Assembly (NCBI RefSeq): GCF_006539565.1
Contig: NZ_BJNG01000014.1
Coordinates: 243,164 to 307,163, forward strand
From: Pseudonocardia hydrocarbonoxydans
Lineage (GTDB): Bacteria; Actinomycetota; Actinomycetes; Mycobacteriales; Pseudonocardiaceae
Reading direction: 5' to 3'
DNA length: 64,000 bases
Shown: piece after piece, positions 45,418 to 53,852 of the stretch
How positions within the stretch are numbered: position 1 is the stretch's first letter
How the letters are laid out: each line of letters opens with the position of its first letter
Notes under the pieces: generated by a model
What the model was told of the DNA's origin: nothing
The model's input: the letters and a program-made list of their open reading frames with translations, nothing else
Databases searched by the model: none
Translations under genes and position numbers: made by a program

Positions 45418-48191
45418 GGGTCCTCCGCCGACGGCACGATGACGACCTCCGGGCGGGAGTGCTGGGCGCGGTCGTAGAACAGGCCGCGACCCGGGCGGGG
45501 CGACCAGCTCAGCAGCATCCCCGGGGCCAGCTGGCCGAGCTCGCTGCCCTGGACGTCGAGCCCCACCCAGGCCCCGACGTCGTCGACGGCCGCGGTGATC
45601 GACAGCAGCGCGCGCAGCCGGGCGACGCTGCGCCACCAGCCCAGCACGTGCACGCCGGTCTCCGGGCCCGAGCGCAGCACGCGGCGCAGCGCGTCGGTGC
45701 CCTCGCGCTCCAGCACCGGGTCGGCGGCGTCGGCGCCGAAGACGACCAGCAGCACCGGGCGCCGCGGGCCGCCGGCCAGCCGCGCGGTGACGTCGGCGGC
45801 CAGCGCCTCGATCCGGGCCCGCACCCCGTCGAGCGCGACGACCTCGGCGGTGTGCCCGGCCGCGGCGAACCGGGCGACGAGGCCGTCGGCGGGGGCGAGC
45901 AGCGGCACCAGCACCACGTCGACGGTGCCGGGCGCGTACTGCCCGGCCAGCGACCCCGCCGCCGCGCCGAGCACCCGCACGGCGTCCTCGGCGTCGGCAC
46001 CCAGGACCGCGACGTTGCGGCCCGGGGAGTCGGGCAGGGCGGCGGTGGCCGGGCGCCCGCCCACGTCGATGCACTGCCCGAGCAGCGCCTGCGGCGGGCC
46101 GCCGGTGCCCAGGAGCGCGATCAGGTCGTCGACGGCGGGCGCGCGGCTGCCGTCGAAGAGCACGGGCTCCGGGCGGCCCGCGTGGTACCGGTCGTGCAGC
46201 TCGCGCTGGACGAGGTCGGTGGTGCCGCGGGCGGTGGCGTCGGGGATGCGCACCACCTCGTTGCCGTGGCGCACCCCCGAGTCGTGGTTGACCACGGCGT
46301 GCCAGCGCGGGAGGTCCATCGCGGCCTCGTTGAGCTCGCCGAGCACGCGCCGCGCGCGGGGCAGCGCGATCCGCAGGACGAACTGTTCGAACACCGCGGG
46401 CCGGCCCCAGAACGCCTCGATCCCGGACACGTCCTGGCTGGCCAGGACCAAGTGGATGCCCTGGCTGCGGCCGCGCCGGGCCACGTCCTCCAGCAGCGCG
46501 GTGGCCTTCCTGGTGACGTCGTCGCGCTCGGCGAACAGCAGCTGGAACTCGTCGATGACGGCGACGATCCGCGGCCACCGCCCGTCCGGGTCGGCGCCGC
46601 GCAGCTCCTCCAGCTTGGTGACCTCGTGGTCCTTCGCGGCCTCCGAGCGGCGGCGCATCTCGTCGGCGAGGAACTGCAGCAGCGCCAGCCCGAACTCCCG
46701 GTCGGTGTTGATGTTGACGCCGACGAGCCGGGCGTGCGGCAGCCAGGTGGTGTCGCGCCGGCCGCGGGTGAACTGCGCGAAGGAGACGCCCTCCTTGAAG
46801 TCCAGCAGGTAGAACTCCAGCTCGTCGGGGTCGTAGCGGGCGGCCAGCGAGCTGATCAGCGTGAGCAGCAGGTTGGTCTTGCCGGTGCCGCTGGGGCCGC
46901 CGATCAGCGCGTGCGGCGACTCGTCGGCGAGCACGGCGTCGTGCGGCATCCCGTCGGCGAACCCGACCGGGGCCCGCAGCCCGGTGCGCGAGGAGTCCCG
47001 CCCCCACCGCCCGTTCGCGGGCAGCAGGTCGGCGAACGCGCGGGCGTGGCCGTGCTCGTGGGCGTCGGCGAGGGCGTTGCAGGCCCGGGTGACGGCGTCA
47101 CGGGGCAGCGGCGGGTCCGGCGTGACGACGACGTGGTCCCCCGTCATCGACGTCGTGGCCACCCCGCCGTCGAGCAGGCGCACGGTCTCGTGCGGGGCCT
47201 GGATCGTCACCGGCACGTCGACCAGCACCAGCGAGACCCCCGACGCGAGCCCGCCGCGGGAGATGCGCTGCAGCTGCCAGTGGTCCTCGTCGGCGAGCGG
47301 GCGCCCGTCACCGACCAGCACGGTGACGATCCACGGCTTGACCCGGGTGCCGGTGGCGGCGACGTGCGCGGCGAGCGTCGGGTGCCCGTCGATCAGCAGG
47401 CGGGTGTGCACGCGCCGGATCCGGTCCGACAGCTCCTCCAGCAGGTGGGAGAGCCGTCCCGGGTCGTGGACGGTGAGCAGCCCGCTGCGGGTGAGCGGGT
47501 AGAGCCCGGGAACGACGCCGGTGAACTGCCCGACGTCCCACACGTGCAGCCGCACCAGGCCCGGGGTGAACTGGCTGACCAGCCGCATCAGCAGCGACTC
47601 GACGAGCGACTCGGCGTGCGCGCGGCCGTCGCCGGTGGAGGTGATCTGCAGGTGCGACTCGTCGAGCAACGGCACCCCGACGGGCCAGGTGACGGGCGTG
47701 TGCAGCGACTTCCCCGCCGTCCGGGCCGCAGCCCCGGTCCGTCCCGTGCCGATCCGCCCCGTGCCGATCCGCCCCGTGCCGATCCGCCACAGGCCGGGGA
47801 CCTCGTCGATGCCGTCGGCCTTGCCGACCTCGCCCAGCCAGCGGTCCGGGTCGAGCCCGGCGGCGCGCGGGGCGGCGCGGTCCATCAGCTCGGTCAGCGC
47901 GGCGGGCCCGGTGCGCAGCCAGGGGTCGAAGGCGGCGGCGCGGTCGGCCTCGACGCGGGCGACGACGTCGGCGAGCCGCGGGTTGGCCAGCGGCCCGACC
48001 AGCGCCGGGTCGGCGCGGGCGTCGTCGAGACCCTCGGCGCGCAGCCAGCCCTCGACGAGGGTCTCGGCGTGCGCGCGCACGGCGGCGTCGGCCAGCCCGT
48101 CGGCCGCGCCGAGGGCGGCGGCCATCGCGCCGTGCAGCTCGTCGAAGGCCTCGGTGATCCGCTGCCTGCGGCCGGCCCGCCCACCCACCAT
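45414..48191 (-). CDS. FtsK/SpoIIIE-type ATPase, EccC-like but without membrane segments
   Basis: The 925-residue protein has a helical N-terminal region (1-130), an RIGTG repeat (136-150), then three P-loop-like modules. Module 2 is intact: Walker A GGPSGTGKTN at 431-440 and Walker B VAVIDEFQLLF near 543-553, with QGIHLVLASQD. Modules 1 (DGRAHAESLV near 188) and 3 (AVLGADAEDAV near 728) lack normal Walker A lysines. This is the layout of EccC of type VII secretion, but no N-terminal membrane helix is seen and no EccB, EccD, EccE or MycP gene is near. It lies between two small helical genes; the 119-aa gene overlaps by GTGA. Confidence 0.87.
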   Translation of the reverse strand: MVGGRAGRRQRITEAFDELHGAMAAALGAADGLADAAVRAHAETLVEGWLRAEGLDDARADPALVGPLANPRLADVVARVEADRAAAFDPWLRTGPAALTELMDRAAPRAAGLDPDRWLGEVGKADGIDEVPGLWRIGTGRIGTGRIGTGRTGAAARTAGKSLHTPVTWPVGVPLLDESHLQITSTGDGRAHAESLVESLLMRLVSQFTPGLVRLHVWDVGQFTGVVPGLYPLTRSGLLTVHDPGRLSHLLEELSDRIRRVHTRLLIDGHPTLAAHVAATGTRVKPWIVTVLVGDGRPLADEDHWQLQRISRGGLASGVSLVLVDVPVTIQAPHETVRLLDGGVATTSMTGDHVVVTPDPPLPRDAVTRACNALADAHEHGHARAFADLLPANGRWGRDSSRTGLRAPVGFADGMPHDAVLADESPHALIGGPSGTGKTNLLLTLISSLAARYDPDELEFYLLDFKEGVSFAQFTRGRRDTTWLPHARLVGVNINTDREFGLALLQFLADEMRRRSEAAKDHEVTKLEELRGADPDGRWPRIVAVIDEFQLLFAERDDVTRKATALLEDVARRGRSQGIHLVLASQDVSGIEAFWGRPAVFEQFVLRIALPRARRVLGELNEAAMDLPRWHAVVNHDSGVRHGNEVVRIPDATARGTTDLVQRELHDRYHAGRPEPVLFDGSRAPAVDDLIALLGTGGPPQALLGQCIDVGGRPATAALPDSPGRNVAVLGADAEDAVRVLGAAAGSLAGQYAPGTVDVVLVPLLAPADGLVARFAAAGHTAEVVALDGVRARIEALAADVTARLAGGPRRPVLLVVFGADAADPVLEREGTDALRRVLRSGPETGVHVLGWWRSVARLRALLSITAAVDDVGAWVGLDVQGSELGQLAPGMLLSWSPRPGRGLFYDRAQHSRPEVVIVPSAEDP
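47746..47790 (-). repeat. 15-bp tandem repeat (three copies) encoding RIGTG
   Basis: On the + strand the unit is GTGCCGATCCGCCCC at 47746, 47761 and 47776, with one change near the end of the third. It encodes a Gly/Arg flexible linker in the FtsK-type ATPase. Because 15 is a multiple of three, copy change keeps the frame. Confidence 0.9.
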
Positions 48192-48203
48192 GAAGGACAG
48201 ACC

Positions 48204-48464
48204 TCAGATGTTGGTCGCGTAGCCCTGGGCGGTCTGCGTCGCGGCGGTGACGGTGTGCTGCACCTCGACGATGTCCGACATCGCCTTGGACAGCATCGCG
48301 ATCGCGTCGTGCGCGGTGTCCTGCGCGCTGGCCTCGGCGGTCTGCACCGTGGCCGCGCGGGCGTCGGCCAGCACGTCGTGTGCCTGCTGCAGGTGCCCCA
48401 GGCTCTGCAGCGCGATCTCGGCGGCGCGCGCCATGCTGGCCCGCACCTCGTCGACGCTCGCCAT
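48204..48464 (-). CDS. Small helical protein, ESX/WXG100-like in size but without the WXG motif (86 aa)
   Basis: The 86-residue product is predicted as two long helices: VDEVRASMARAAEIALQSLGHL and HDAIAMLSKAMSDIVEVQHTV, with an Ala/Thr-rich middle. Length and fold resemble WXG100 proteins, but there is no W-x-G at the bend and no YxxxD/E export tag at the C-terminus (it ends GYATNI). GGAGGGG precedes the ATG. It is the first gene of the three-gene operon with the EccC-like ATPase 12 bp downstream. It could be a partner or substrate of the ATPase. Confidence 0.78.
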   Translation of the reverse strand: MASVDEVRASMARAAEIALQSLGHLQQAHDVLADARAATVQTAEASAQDTAHDAIAMLSKAMSDIVEVQHTVTAATQTAQGYATNI

Positions 48465-48621
48465 GACGTTCCCCTCCCGTGCTCTCCGGCCCCGCGCGGA
48501 CCCTATCGCCCAGTCCACCCCACACCCGGCCGCCCCGCCACCCCCGGAGCCAGCGGTGGCCTCCGTCACGTCGCGCGGCTACCGTCCCGGGGTCGGGCGA
48601 ACCGGGCGGGGGGCCGCGCTG

Positions 48622-49920
48622 ATGACCGAGGGACCGGGTGGGTACGTCACCACGGCACCACCGACGGGGGTCGGGGCGCGGCTGCGCCAGGTCGGCCCGG
48701 GCCTGCTCGCCGCGGCGGCGGGCGTCGGCGCGGGCGACCTGGTCGCCACGATGGTCGCCGGCTCGCGCTACGGCACGGCGCTGCTGTGGGCGGCGGTCCT
48801 GGGCACGGTGCTCAAGCTCGCGCTCGCCGAGGGCGTCGGCCGCTGGCACCTGGCCTCCGGCGCCACCCTGCTCGACGGATGGCGCCGCCTGGGCCGCTGG
48901 GCCACCACGTTCTTCGCCGTCTACATCGTCGTATGGGGCTTCGTGTACGGCGCCACCGCGATGTCGGCGGTCGGCCTGCCGCTCAACGCGCTGTTCGGCG
49001 GCCTGCCGGTGCGCTACTGGGCGATGATCGCCGGCGTCGTCGGGCTCGCGCTGGTGTGGGCCCAGCGCTACGCGGTGTTCGAGAAGTTCATCACCGTGCT
49101 GGTGCTCGTCAAGTTCGTGTCGGTGGTGTCGGTGGCGGCGCTGATCGGCCCCGACCTCGGCGCGCTGGCCACCGGCCTGGTCCCGACGCTGCCCGACGGG
49201 TCGGTCGTCTACGTGCTGGGCCTGATCGGCGGCGTCGGCGGCACGATCACGATGGCCGCCTACGGCTACTGGATGATCGCCAAGGGCTGGCGCGGCACCG
49301 GATGGCTGTCGGTGATGCGCCTGGACAACGCCGTCGGCTACGTCATGACCGGCGTCTTCGTGGTCGCGATGCTGATCATCGGCGCGGAGATCCTGCTCGG
49401 CCAGGACCTGGCCTCCGGCGACACCGGCCTGCTGACGCTGGGCACCGAGCTGGGCCTGCGCTACGGCGACTGGGCGCGGGTGCTGTTCCTCGTCGGCTTC
49501 CTCGCCGTCACCACCACCTCGCTGCTCGGCGTCTGGAACGGGGTCAGCCTGCTGTTCGCCGACACCGTCCGCACGCTGCGCCTGCCGCACGGCCGTGACG
49601 CCGACGTCGCCGTGCCCGAGCGGGCCTACGAGGCGGGCGCGGCCGAGCGCAGCACGGCGTTCCGCGGGTACCTGCTCTGGCTGACGGTGCCGCCGATGGG
49701 GCTGCTGTTCTTCGACCAGCCCTTCGCGCTGACGCTGGTCTACGGCGTGCTCGGCGCGGCCTTCATGCCGTTCCTCGGCGGCACGCTGCTCATCCTGCTC
49801 AACTCGACCCGCTTCGTCACCGAGGGGCGCAGCGGCTGGCTGTCCAACGTGCTGGTCGGCGCAGCCGCCGCGCTGTTCCTCGTGCTACTGGGCGTCGACC
49901 TGGTCAACCGGTTCGGCTGA
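48622..49920 (+). CDS. Nramp-family transporter with altered metal-site motifs
   Basis: The 432-residue protein has 10-11 membrane segments and the Nramp layout. The TM1 metal motif D-P-G-N reads G-A-G-D (36-39), and the TM6 motif M-P-H reads T-M-A-A (about 210) in TITMAAYGYW. The Asp, Asn and Met that bind Mn/Fe in classical Nramp are thus absent, so a different substrate (Mg, or not a metal) is likely. The ATG at 48622 begins the conserved part. It is divergent from the small helical gene and ends 9 bp before the convergent multicopper oxidase. Confidence 0.83.
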   Translation: MTEGPGGYVTTAPPTGVGARLRQVGPGLLAAAAGVGAGDLVATMVAGSRYGTALLWAAVLGTVLKLALAEGVGRWHLASGATLLDGWRRLGRWATTFFAVYIVVWGFVYGATAMSAVGLPLNALFGGLPVRYWAMIAGVVGLALVWAQRYAVFEKFITVLVLVKFVSVVSVAALIGPDLGALATGLVPTLPDGSVVYVLGLIGGVGGTITMAAYGYWMIAKGWRGTGWLSVMRLDNAVGYVMTGVFVVAMLIIGAEILLGQDLASGDTGLLTLGTELGLRYGDWARVLFLVGFLAVTTTSLLGVWNGVSLLFADTVRTLRLPHGRDADVAVPERAYEAGAAERSTAFRGYLLWLTVPPMGLLFFDQPFALTLVYGVLGAAFMPFLGGTLLILLNSTRFVTEGRSGWLSNVLVGAAAALFLVLLGVDLVNRFG

Positions 49921-49929
49921 CGCCCGCGG

Positions 49930-51438
49930 CTACACCGTGCGCACGGTCGCCATCATCGCCATGTCCTCGTGCTCGAGGTTGTGGCAGTGCATCACGTAGC
50001 GCCCGCGGTGGTCGGTGAACCGCACCGCCACGTCGACGACCTCGCCCGGCCGGACGTCGACGGTGTCCTTCCAGCCGCCGTCGAACGGGCCGGGCCCGCG
50101 GGCGCCCCGGCGCAGTACCCGGAACGGGTCGAGGTGCACGTGCACGGGATGGTGGACGTCGCTGACGAACCGCCACACCTCCACCTCGCCCAGCCGGCTC
50201 ACCGCCTCGTCGACGTGCGGGTCGAACCGCCTGCCGTTGATCCGCCAGTCGGTGTGCCGGGCGCCGCGGGTGAAGTCGAACCGGCGCAGCGGCGCCCCGG
50301 CCGGCACCACGGGCGGCTCCACCTCGGACAGCACCGCGGGCACGAACGAGTCGTCGGCCGCGGCGCGCGCCACGCGGAACCGCAGCACGTCGCGGGTGCG
50401 GCCGGTGCCGAGCGTGTTCGTCATCGTCACCCCGGTGCCGACGGGGACGGCGGAGAAGTCGACGACGACGTCGAACCGCTCCCCCGGCGCCACCTCGATC
50501 GCGTCGTGCACGACGGGGGCGGCGAGCAGCCCGCCGTCGGAACCGATCTGGGTCATCGGCAGGTCCGGGCCGCCCGGGACGGTGAGCGCGAGCCGGTAGC
50601 GCCGCGCGCCGGAGGCGTTGAGGATCCGCAGCCGGTGGCGGGCCGCGTCCACCTCGTGCTCGGGCCACGGCGCCCCGTTGACCAGCACGACGTCGCCGAG
50701 CACCCCCTCCGTCCACTCCGCCTCGACCCCCGGCACCGACCGCATCGCCCGGTCGATCCCGGGGTAGGCGAAGGTCCCGTCGGCGGCGAAGGAACGGTCG
50801 CAGATCATCAGCGGCAGCTCCCGCTCCCCTCCGGGCAGCGGCAGCGCGTCCTCGACGTCGTCGCGCACGAGGTGGAAGCCGGCGAGCCCGCGGTACACCG
50901 CCGGGCCGGTGAAGTCCATGCGGTGGTCGTGGTACCAGAGCGTGGCCGCGCGCTGGTCCATCGGGTAGGCGTAGTCGCGCTCCCCGGCACTCGTGTCGCC
51001 CGTCATCCCGTGGTGCCCGGTCCGGTCGGACCGGTCGCCGACCGGGAGCACCAGGTCCAGCGGCCACCCGTCGTGCTCGGGCGGGGTGTGCCCGCCGTGC
51101 AGGTGCACCGCGGTGGGCACGGGCAGCTCGTTGCGGTGGCGCACCACGATCGCCTGCCCGCGTCGGGACTCGATCGTGGGGCCGGGGAAGATCCCGTCGT
51201 AGCCCAGTACGGGGGTGCGCACGCCCGGCAGGATCTCGACCTCGGCGACGCGCTGCGTGATCAGGTACCGGCCCGGGGCCACCGGCCGGGCCACCGGCGG
51301 CACCGGCAACGGCACCCGGAACGGCTCCGGCAGCGGTAGCGCGCTGGCCAGCTGCTCACCGGTCTGCCCGGGCAGCGCACCGCATCCGGCCAGCAGCACG
51401 GTGCCACCGAGCAGGGCCAGGAACGACCGGCGATTCAT
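49930..51438 (-). CDS. Multicopper oxidase (CotA/bilirubin-oxidase-like), Tat lipoprotein
   Basis: The 502-residue product has a Tat-like lipoprotein signal (NRRSFLALLGG and LLAGC) and all four copper motifs: H-L-H-G-G-H, W-Y-H-D-H, H-H-P-V-H-V-H and the C-terminal HCHNLEHEDMAMM with the T1 Cys and Met. It oxidises phenols, bilirubin-like compounds or metal ions (Cu, Mn, Fe) outside the membrane with O2. The ATG at 51438 overlaps the stop of a small membrane-protein gene (ATGA). Their shared promoter has a GTAG-N5-CTAC site that is also found before padR. Confidence 0.94.
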   Translation of the reverse strand: MNRRSFLALLGGTVLLAGCGALPGQTGEQLASALPLPEPFRVPLPVPPVARPVAPGRYLITQRVAEVEILPGVRTPVLGYDGIFPGPTIESRRGQAIVVRHRNELPVPTAVHLHGGHTPPEHDGWPLDLVLPVGDRSDRTGHHGMTGDTSAGERDYAYPMDQRAATLWYHDHRMDFTGPAVYRGLAGFHLVRDDVEDALPLPGGERELPLMICDRSFAADGTFAYPGIDRAMRSVPGVEAEWTEGVLGDVVLVNGAPWPEHEVDAARHRLRILNASGARRYRLALTVPGGPDLPMTQIGSDGGLLAAPVVHDAIEVAPGERFDVVVDFSAVPVGTGVTMTNTLGTGRTRDVLRFRVARAAADDSFVPAVLSEVEPPVVPAGAPLRRFDFTRGARHTDWRINGRRFDPHVDEAVSRLGEVEVWRFVSDVHHPVHVHLDPFRVLRRGARGPGPFDGGWKDTVDVRPGEVVDVAVRFTDHRGRYVMHCHNLEHEDMAMMATVRTV

Positions 51439-51839
51439 CGGGACCGCCCCGCCGACGGGCTCCACACCCACGCCGCCAGCAGCACCGACGAGACCGTGAT
51501 CGCGACGCCGAGCGGGACGTGCAGGCCCAGGTCCCGGGCGTACCCGGCACCGATCTGGACTCCGTCGGCGAGGAACAGGGCGACCGCGACCGGGACGACC
51601 CAGAGCCGCCCGCGACCGCCGAGGACGTAGAGCAGCGTCGCGGCGACGGCCACCATCCCGACGGCCGCGAGCAGGCTGCCGACCAGCCCGTGCACCGCGA
51701 TCGCGTCGACGTCACCGGTGAGGTAGCGCCCGGCCAGCCACGGCTGGGCCAGCACCATCAGCAGGTGCGCGGTGAGCACGACGCGGAGTGGCCAGAGCGT
51801 GCGGCGCGGTCCCCGCCGGACGGGGGTCATGGTGTCCAC
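51435..51839 (-). CDS. Small membrane protein co-transcribed with the multicopper oxidase (134 aa)
   Basis: The 134-residue protein has four hydrophobic segments (about 18-36, 48-70, 78-96 and 108-128) after a short basic N-terminus. I do not recognise a family with certainty. It overlaps the oxidase start by ATGA, so they are translated together and may act together, for instance in electron or copper handling at the membrane. The GTG at 51839 is supported by TAGATT at 51847-51852 (read on the minus strand) seven bases upstream, as in a leaderless gene. Confidence 0.82.
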   Translation of the reverse strand: MDTMTPVRRGPRRTLWPLRVVLTAHLLMVLAQPWLAGRYLTGDVDAIAVHGLVGSLLAAVGMVAVAATLLYVLGGRGRLWVVPVAVALFLADGVQIGAGYARDLGLHVPLGVAITVSSVLLAAWVWSPSAGRSR

Positions 51840-51855
51840 GGAGCGGAATCTATAA

Positions 51856-51868
51856 GTAGATACGCTAC
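51856..51868. promoter_or_regulatory. Candidate PadR operator 1: GTAG-N5-CTAC
   Basis: GTAG-ATACG-CTAC lies in an AT-rich patch four bases upstream of the -10 hexamer (TAGATT on the minus strand) of the membrane-protein/multicopper-oxidase operon. The same half-sites and spacing recur at 51912-51926 next to padR. Confidence 0.65.
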
Positions 51869-51880
51869 CTATACATCAGG

Positions 51881-51893
51881 GATCACCCTGATC
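51881..51893. promoter_or_regulatory. Palindrome GATCA-N3-TGATC in the divergent padR region
   Basis: A perfect 13-bp inverted repeat lies between the two GTAG-N5-CTAC sites. It may be a second regulator's operator; no known site was matched. Confidence 0.4.
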
Positions 51894-51911
51894 CAGGGCG
51901 CCACAGGGCTG

Positions 51912-51926
51912 GGTAGGCTCCCTACC
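51912..51926. promoter_or_regulatory. Candidate PadR operator 2: GGTAG-N5-CTACC
   Basis: A 15-bp palindrome just before the padR GTG at 51928, covering the candidate -10 hexamer TAGGCT at 51914-51919. Shares GTAG-N5-CTAC with 51856-51868. Position suggests autorepression. Confidence 0.68.
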
Positions 51927-51927
51927 T

Positions 51928-52248
51928 GTGAAGCCCGACGCCGTCCGCGGCCACCTCGACGGTCTCGTCCTCGCCGTGCTGGAGTCCGGGCCGCGCCACG
52001 GCTACGCGGTGATCGAGGCGCTGCACGCCCGCAGCGGCGGCGCGCTGGACCTGCCGACCGGCACCGTCTACCCCGCGCTGCGGCGGCTGGAGCGCGCCGG
52101 GTGGCTGTCCGGAGCCTGGAGCACGGTCGGCGGGCGGGAGCGGCGCACCTACACGCTCACCCGCGCCGGACGGCACGCCCTTGCCCTGCAGCGCACGCAG
52201 TGGAGCGAGTTCCGGTTCGTCGTCGACGCGGTGCTGGGGGCGACGTGA
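51928..52248 (+). CDS. PadR-family transcriptional regulator
   Basis: The 106-residue product has the PadR winged helix: LDGLVLAVLESGPRHGYAVIEAL, then PTGTVYPALRRLERAGWLSG and GRERRTYTLTRAGRHAL. It is a short (subfamily 2) PadR that dimerises through its last helix. Its start is GTG at 51928, directly after a palindrome likely to be its own operator. The next gene overlaps by GTGA. Divergent multicopper-oxidase operon bears a matching site and is a probable target. The ligand is unknown. Confidence 0.92.
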   Translation: MKPDAVRGHLDGLVLAVLESGPRHGYAVIEALHARSGGALDLPTGTVYPALRRLERAGWLSGAWSTVGGRERRTYTLTRAGRHALALQRTQWSEFRFVVDAVLGAT

Positions 52249-52898
52249 CCACCGATCCCGTCGACGCCCACGTCCGCGCGCTCGCCCGCGCCCTGAGGGG
52301 CCCGCGCGGCCTGCGTCGCAGCATGATCGCCGAGACCCGCGACGGGCTGCGCGACGCGGCCGAGGCCGCGGGGTGCCCGGCCCGCGCGGTGCGCGAGTTC
52401 GGCACGGTCGCCGAGCTCGCCCCGCACTTCCAGGCCGAGCTCACCGCGGCCCAGGCCCGGCGCACCGCCCTGTTGCTGGCCGTGCTGTTCCCGGCGCTGC
52501 TGCTCGGGTGGAACCTGCTGTGGTCGCACGGAGTCGCCTGGACCGGCAGCGGCCCGCCCCCTCCGCTGGTCACCGCCCTGTCCGGCGTCCAGGACGTCGC
52601 CAGTGCCGTGGTGGGCGTGCTCGCCGTCGGCCTGCTGGTGGCCACGGCGCGCCGTGGCCCCGACCCCCGGCGGCTCGCGCTCGGCGCGGGCACCGTCGGG
52701 CTGGCCGGCGCGCTGGTCTGCGGCGGCACCGCGGTCGTCATGAACGTGGCGAACGGCCCGGCGACGCTGGCGATGCTCGCCACCCAGCCCCTCGCCGGCC
52801 CGTCGATGCTCCTGAGCGGCCTGGCCCTGCTCGCGGTGATCGTCACGACCGGCCGCGCGCTGCGGGTGGCCGCCCACGACCCCGTCCGCGGACACTGA
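52245..52898 (+). CDS. PadR-associated membrane protein (permease-prefix / DUF1700-like)
   Basis: The 217-residue protein has an N-terminal helical domain (VRALARALRGPRGLRRSMIAETRDGLRDAAEAA, REFGTVAELAPHFQAEL) typical of permease-prefix domains that come after PadR regulators, then four membrane segments (about 67-88, 105-130, 143-165 and 185-205). The prefix domain often serves as a partner of the PadR protein. GTG at 52245 overlaps padR by GTGA. Whether it transports anything is unknown. Confidence 0.85.
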   Translation: MTTDPVDAHVRALARALRGPRGLRRSMIAETRDGLRDAAEAAGCPARAVREFGTVAELAPHFQAELTAAQARRTALLLAVLFPALLLGWNLLWSHGVAWTGSGPPPPLVTALSGVQDVASAVVGVLAVGLLVATARRGPDPRRLALGAGTVGLAGALVCGGTAVVMNVANGPATLAMLATQPLAGPSMLLSGLALLAVIVTTGRALRVAAHDPVRGH

Positions 52899-52934
52899 CA
52901 CCGGATGTCAGGATCCCGCGGCAGGGTCGGGGGT

Positions 52935-53852
52935 ATGACGACGAACCCCCTCGCCGGCACCGTCGCGCTCGTCGCGGGCGCCACCCGCGGCGCCGGGCGC
53001 GGCATCGCCGTGGAGCTCGGCGCGGCCGGGGCGACGGTGTACTGCACCGGCCGTTCCACCCGCGCCCGGCGGTCGGAGTACGACCGCCCGGAGACCGTCG
53101 AGGACACCGCCGACCTGGTGACGGCGGCGGGCGGCACCGGCGTCGCCGTCCCGACCGACCACCTAGTGCCCGAGCAGGTGGCCCGCCTCGTCGACCGCAT
53201 CGACGCCGACCACGGCCGCCTCGACGTCGTCGTGAACGACATCTTCGGCGGCGACCTCCTCACCGAGTGGGACACCCCGGTCTGGGAGCACGACCTCGCC
53301 GCCGGGCTGCACCTGCTGCGGCTGGCCGTCGACACCCATCTCGTCACGGCCCGGTACGCCTTCCCGCTGCTGATCCGGCGCCCCGGCGGGCTGGTCGTGG
53401 AGGTCACCGACGGCACCGCGGCGTACAACGCGGAGCACTACCGCCTCAACGTCTACTACGACCTGGCCAAGATCGCGCCCATCCGGCTGGCGCGGAGCTG
53501 GGCGCACGAGCTCGGCCCGCACGGCGCCACCGCCGTCGCGGTCACGCCCGGCTGGCTGCGCTCGGAGGCGATGCTCGACGGCTACGGCGTCACCGAGGAG
53601 AACTGGCGCGACGCGTGCGCCGGGCAGCCGCACTTCGCGATCTCGGAGAGCCCGCGGCTGGTCGGCCGGGGCGTCGCCGCGCTGGCCGCCGACCCGGACC
53701 GCGCGCGCTGGCAGGGCGCGAGCACGTCGAGCGGCGACCTGGCCAGGGAGTACGACCTCACCGATCTCGACGGCTCCCGCCCCGACGCCTGGCGCTACGT
53801 CGTGGAGGTGCAGGACGCCGGGCGGCCCGCCGACACCACCGGCTACCGCTGA
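52935..53852 (+). CDS. Short-chain dehydrogenase/reductase
   Basis: The 305-residue protein has the SDR cofactor motif T-x3-G-x-G in ATRGAGRG with a preceding VALVAG, the NADP-favouring CTGRSTRARRSEY after strand 2, a catalytic Y-x-x-x-K (YYDLAK), and an active-site Ser position that reads VTDGTAA, where Thr may replace Ser. The C-terminal 60 residues are longer than in basic SDRs. The substrate is unknown. The ATG at 52935 is 37 bp after the membrane-protein gene. Its 3' end overlaps the convergent MOSC gene by 10 bp. Confidence 0.88.
   Translation: MTTNPLAGTVALVAGATRGAGRGIAVELGAAGATVYCTGRSTRARRSEYDRPETVEDTADLVTAAGGTGVAVPTDHLVPEQVARLVDRIDADHGRLDVVVNDIFGGDLLTEWDTPVWEHDLAAGLHLLRLAVDTHLVTARYAFPLLIRRPGGLVVEVTDGTAAYNAEHYRLNVYYDLAKIAPIRLARSWAHELGPHGATAVAVTPGWLRSEAMLDGYGVTEENWRDACAGQPHFAISESPRLVGRGVAALAADPDRARWQGASTSSGDLAREYDLTDLDGSRPDAWRYVVEVQDAGRPADTTGYR

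Noticed and set aside
48204..48464. Calling the 86-aa gene a true WXG100 (EsxA) protein
   Set aside because: Size and helices fit, but the W-x-G turn and C-terminal export tag are missing.
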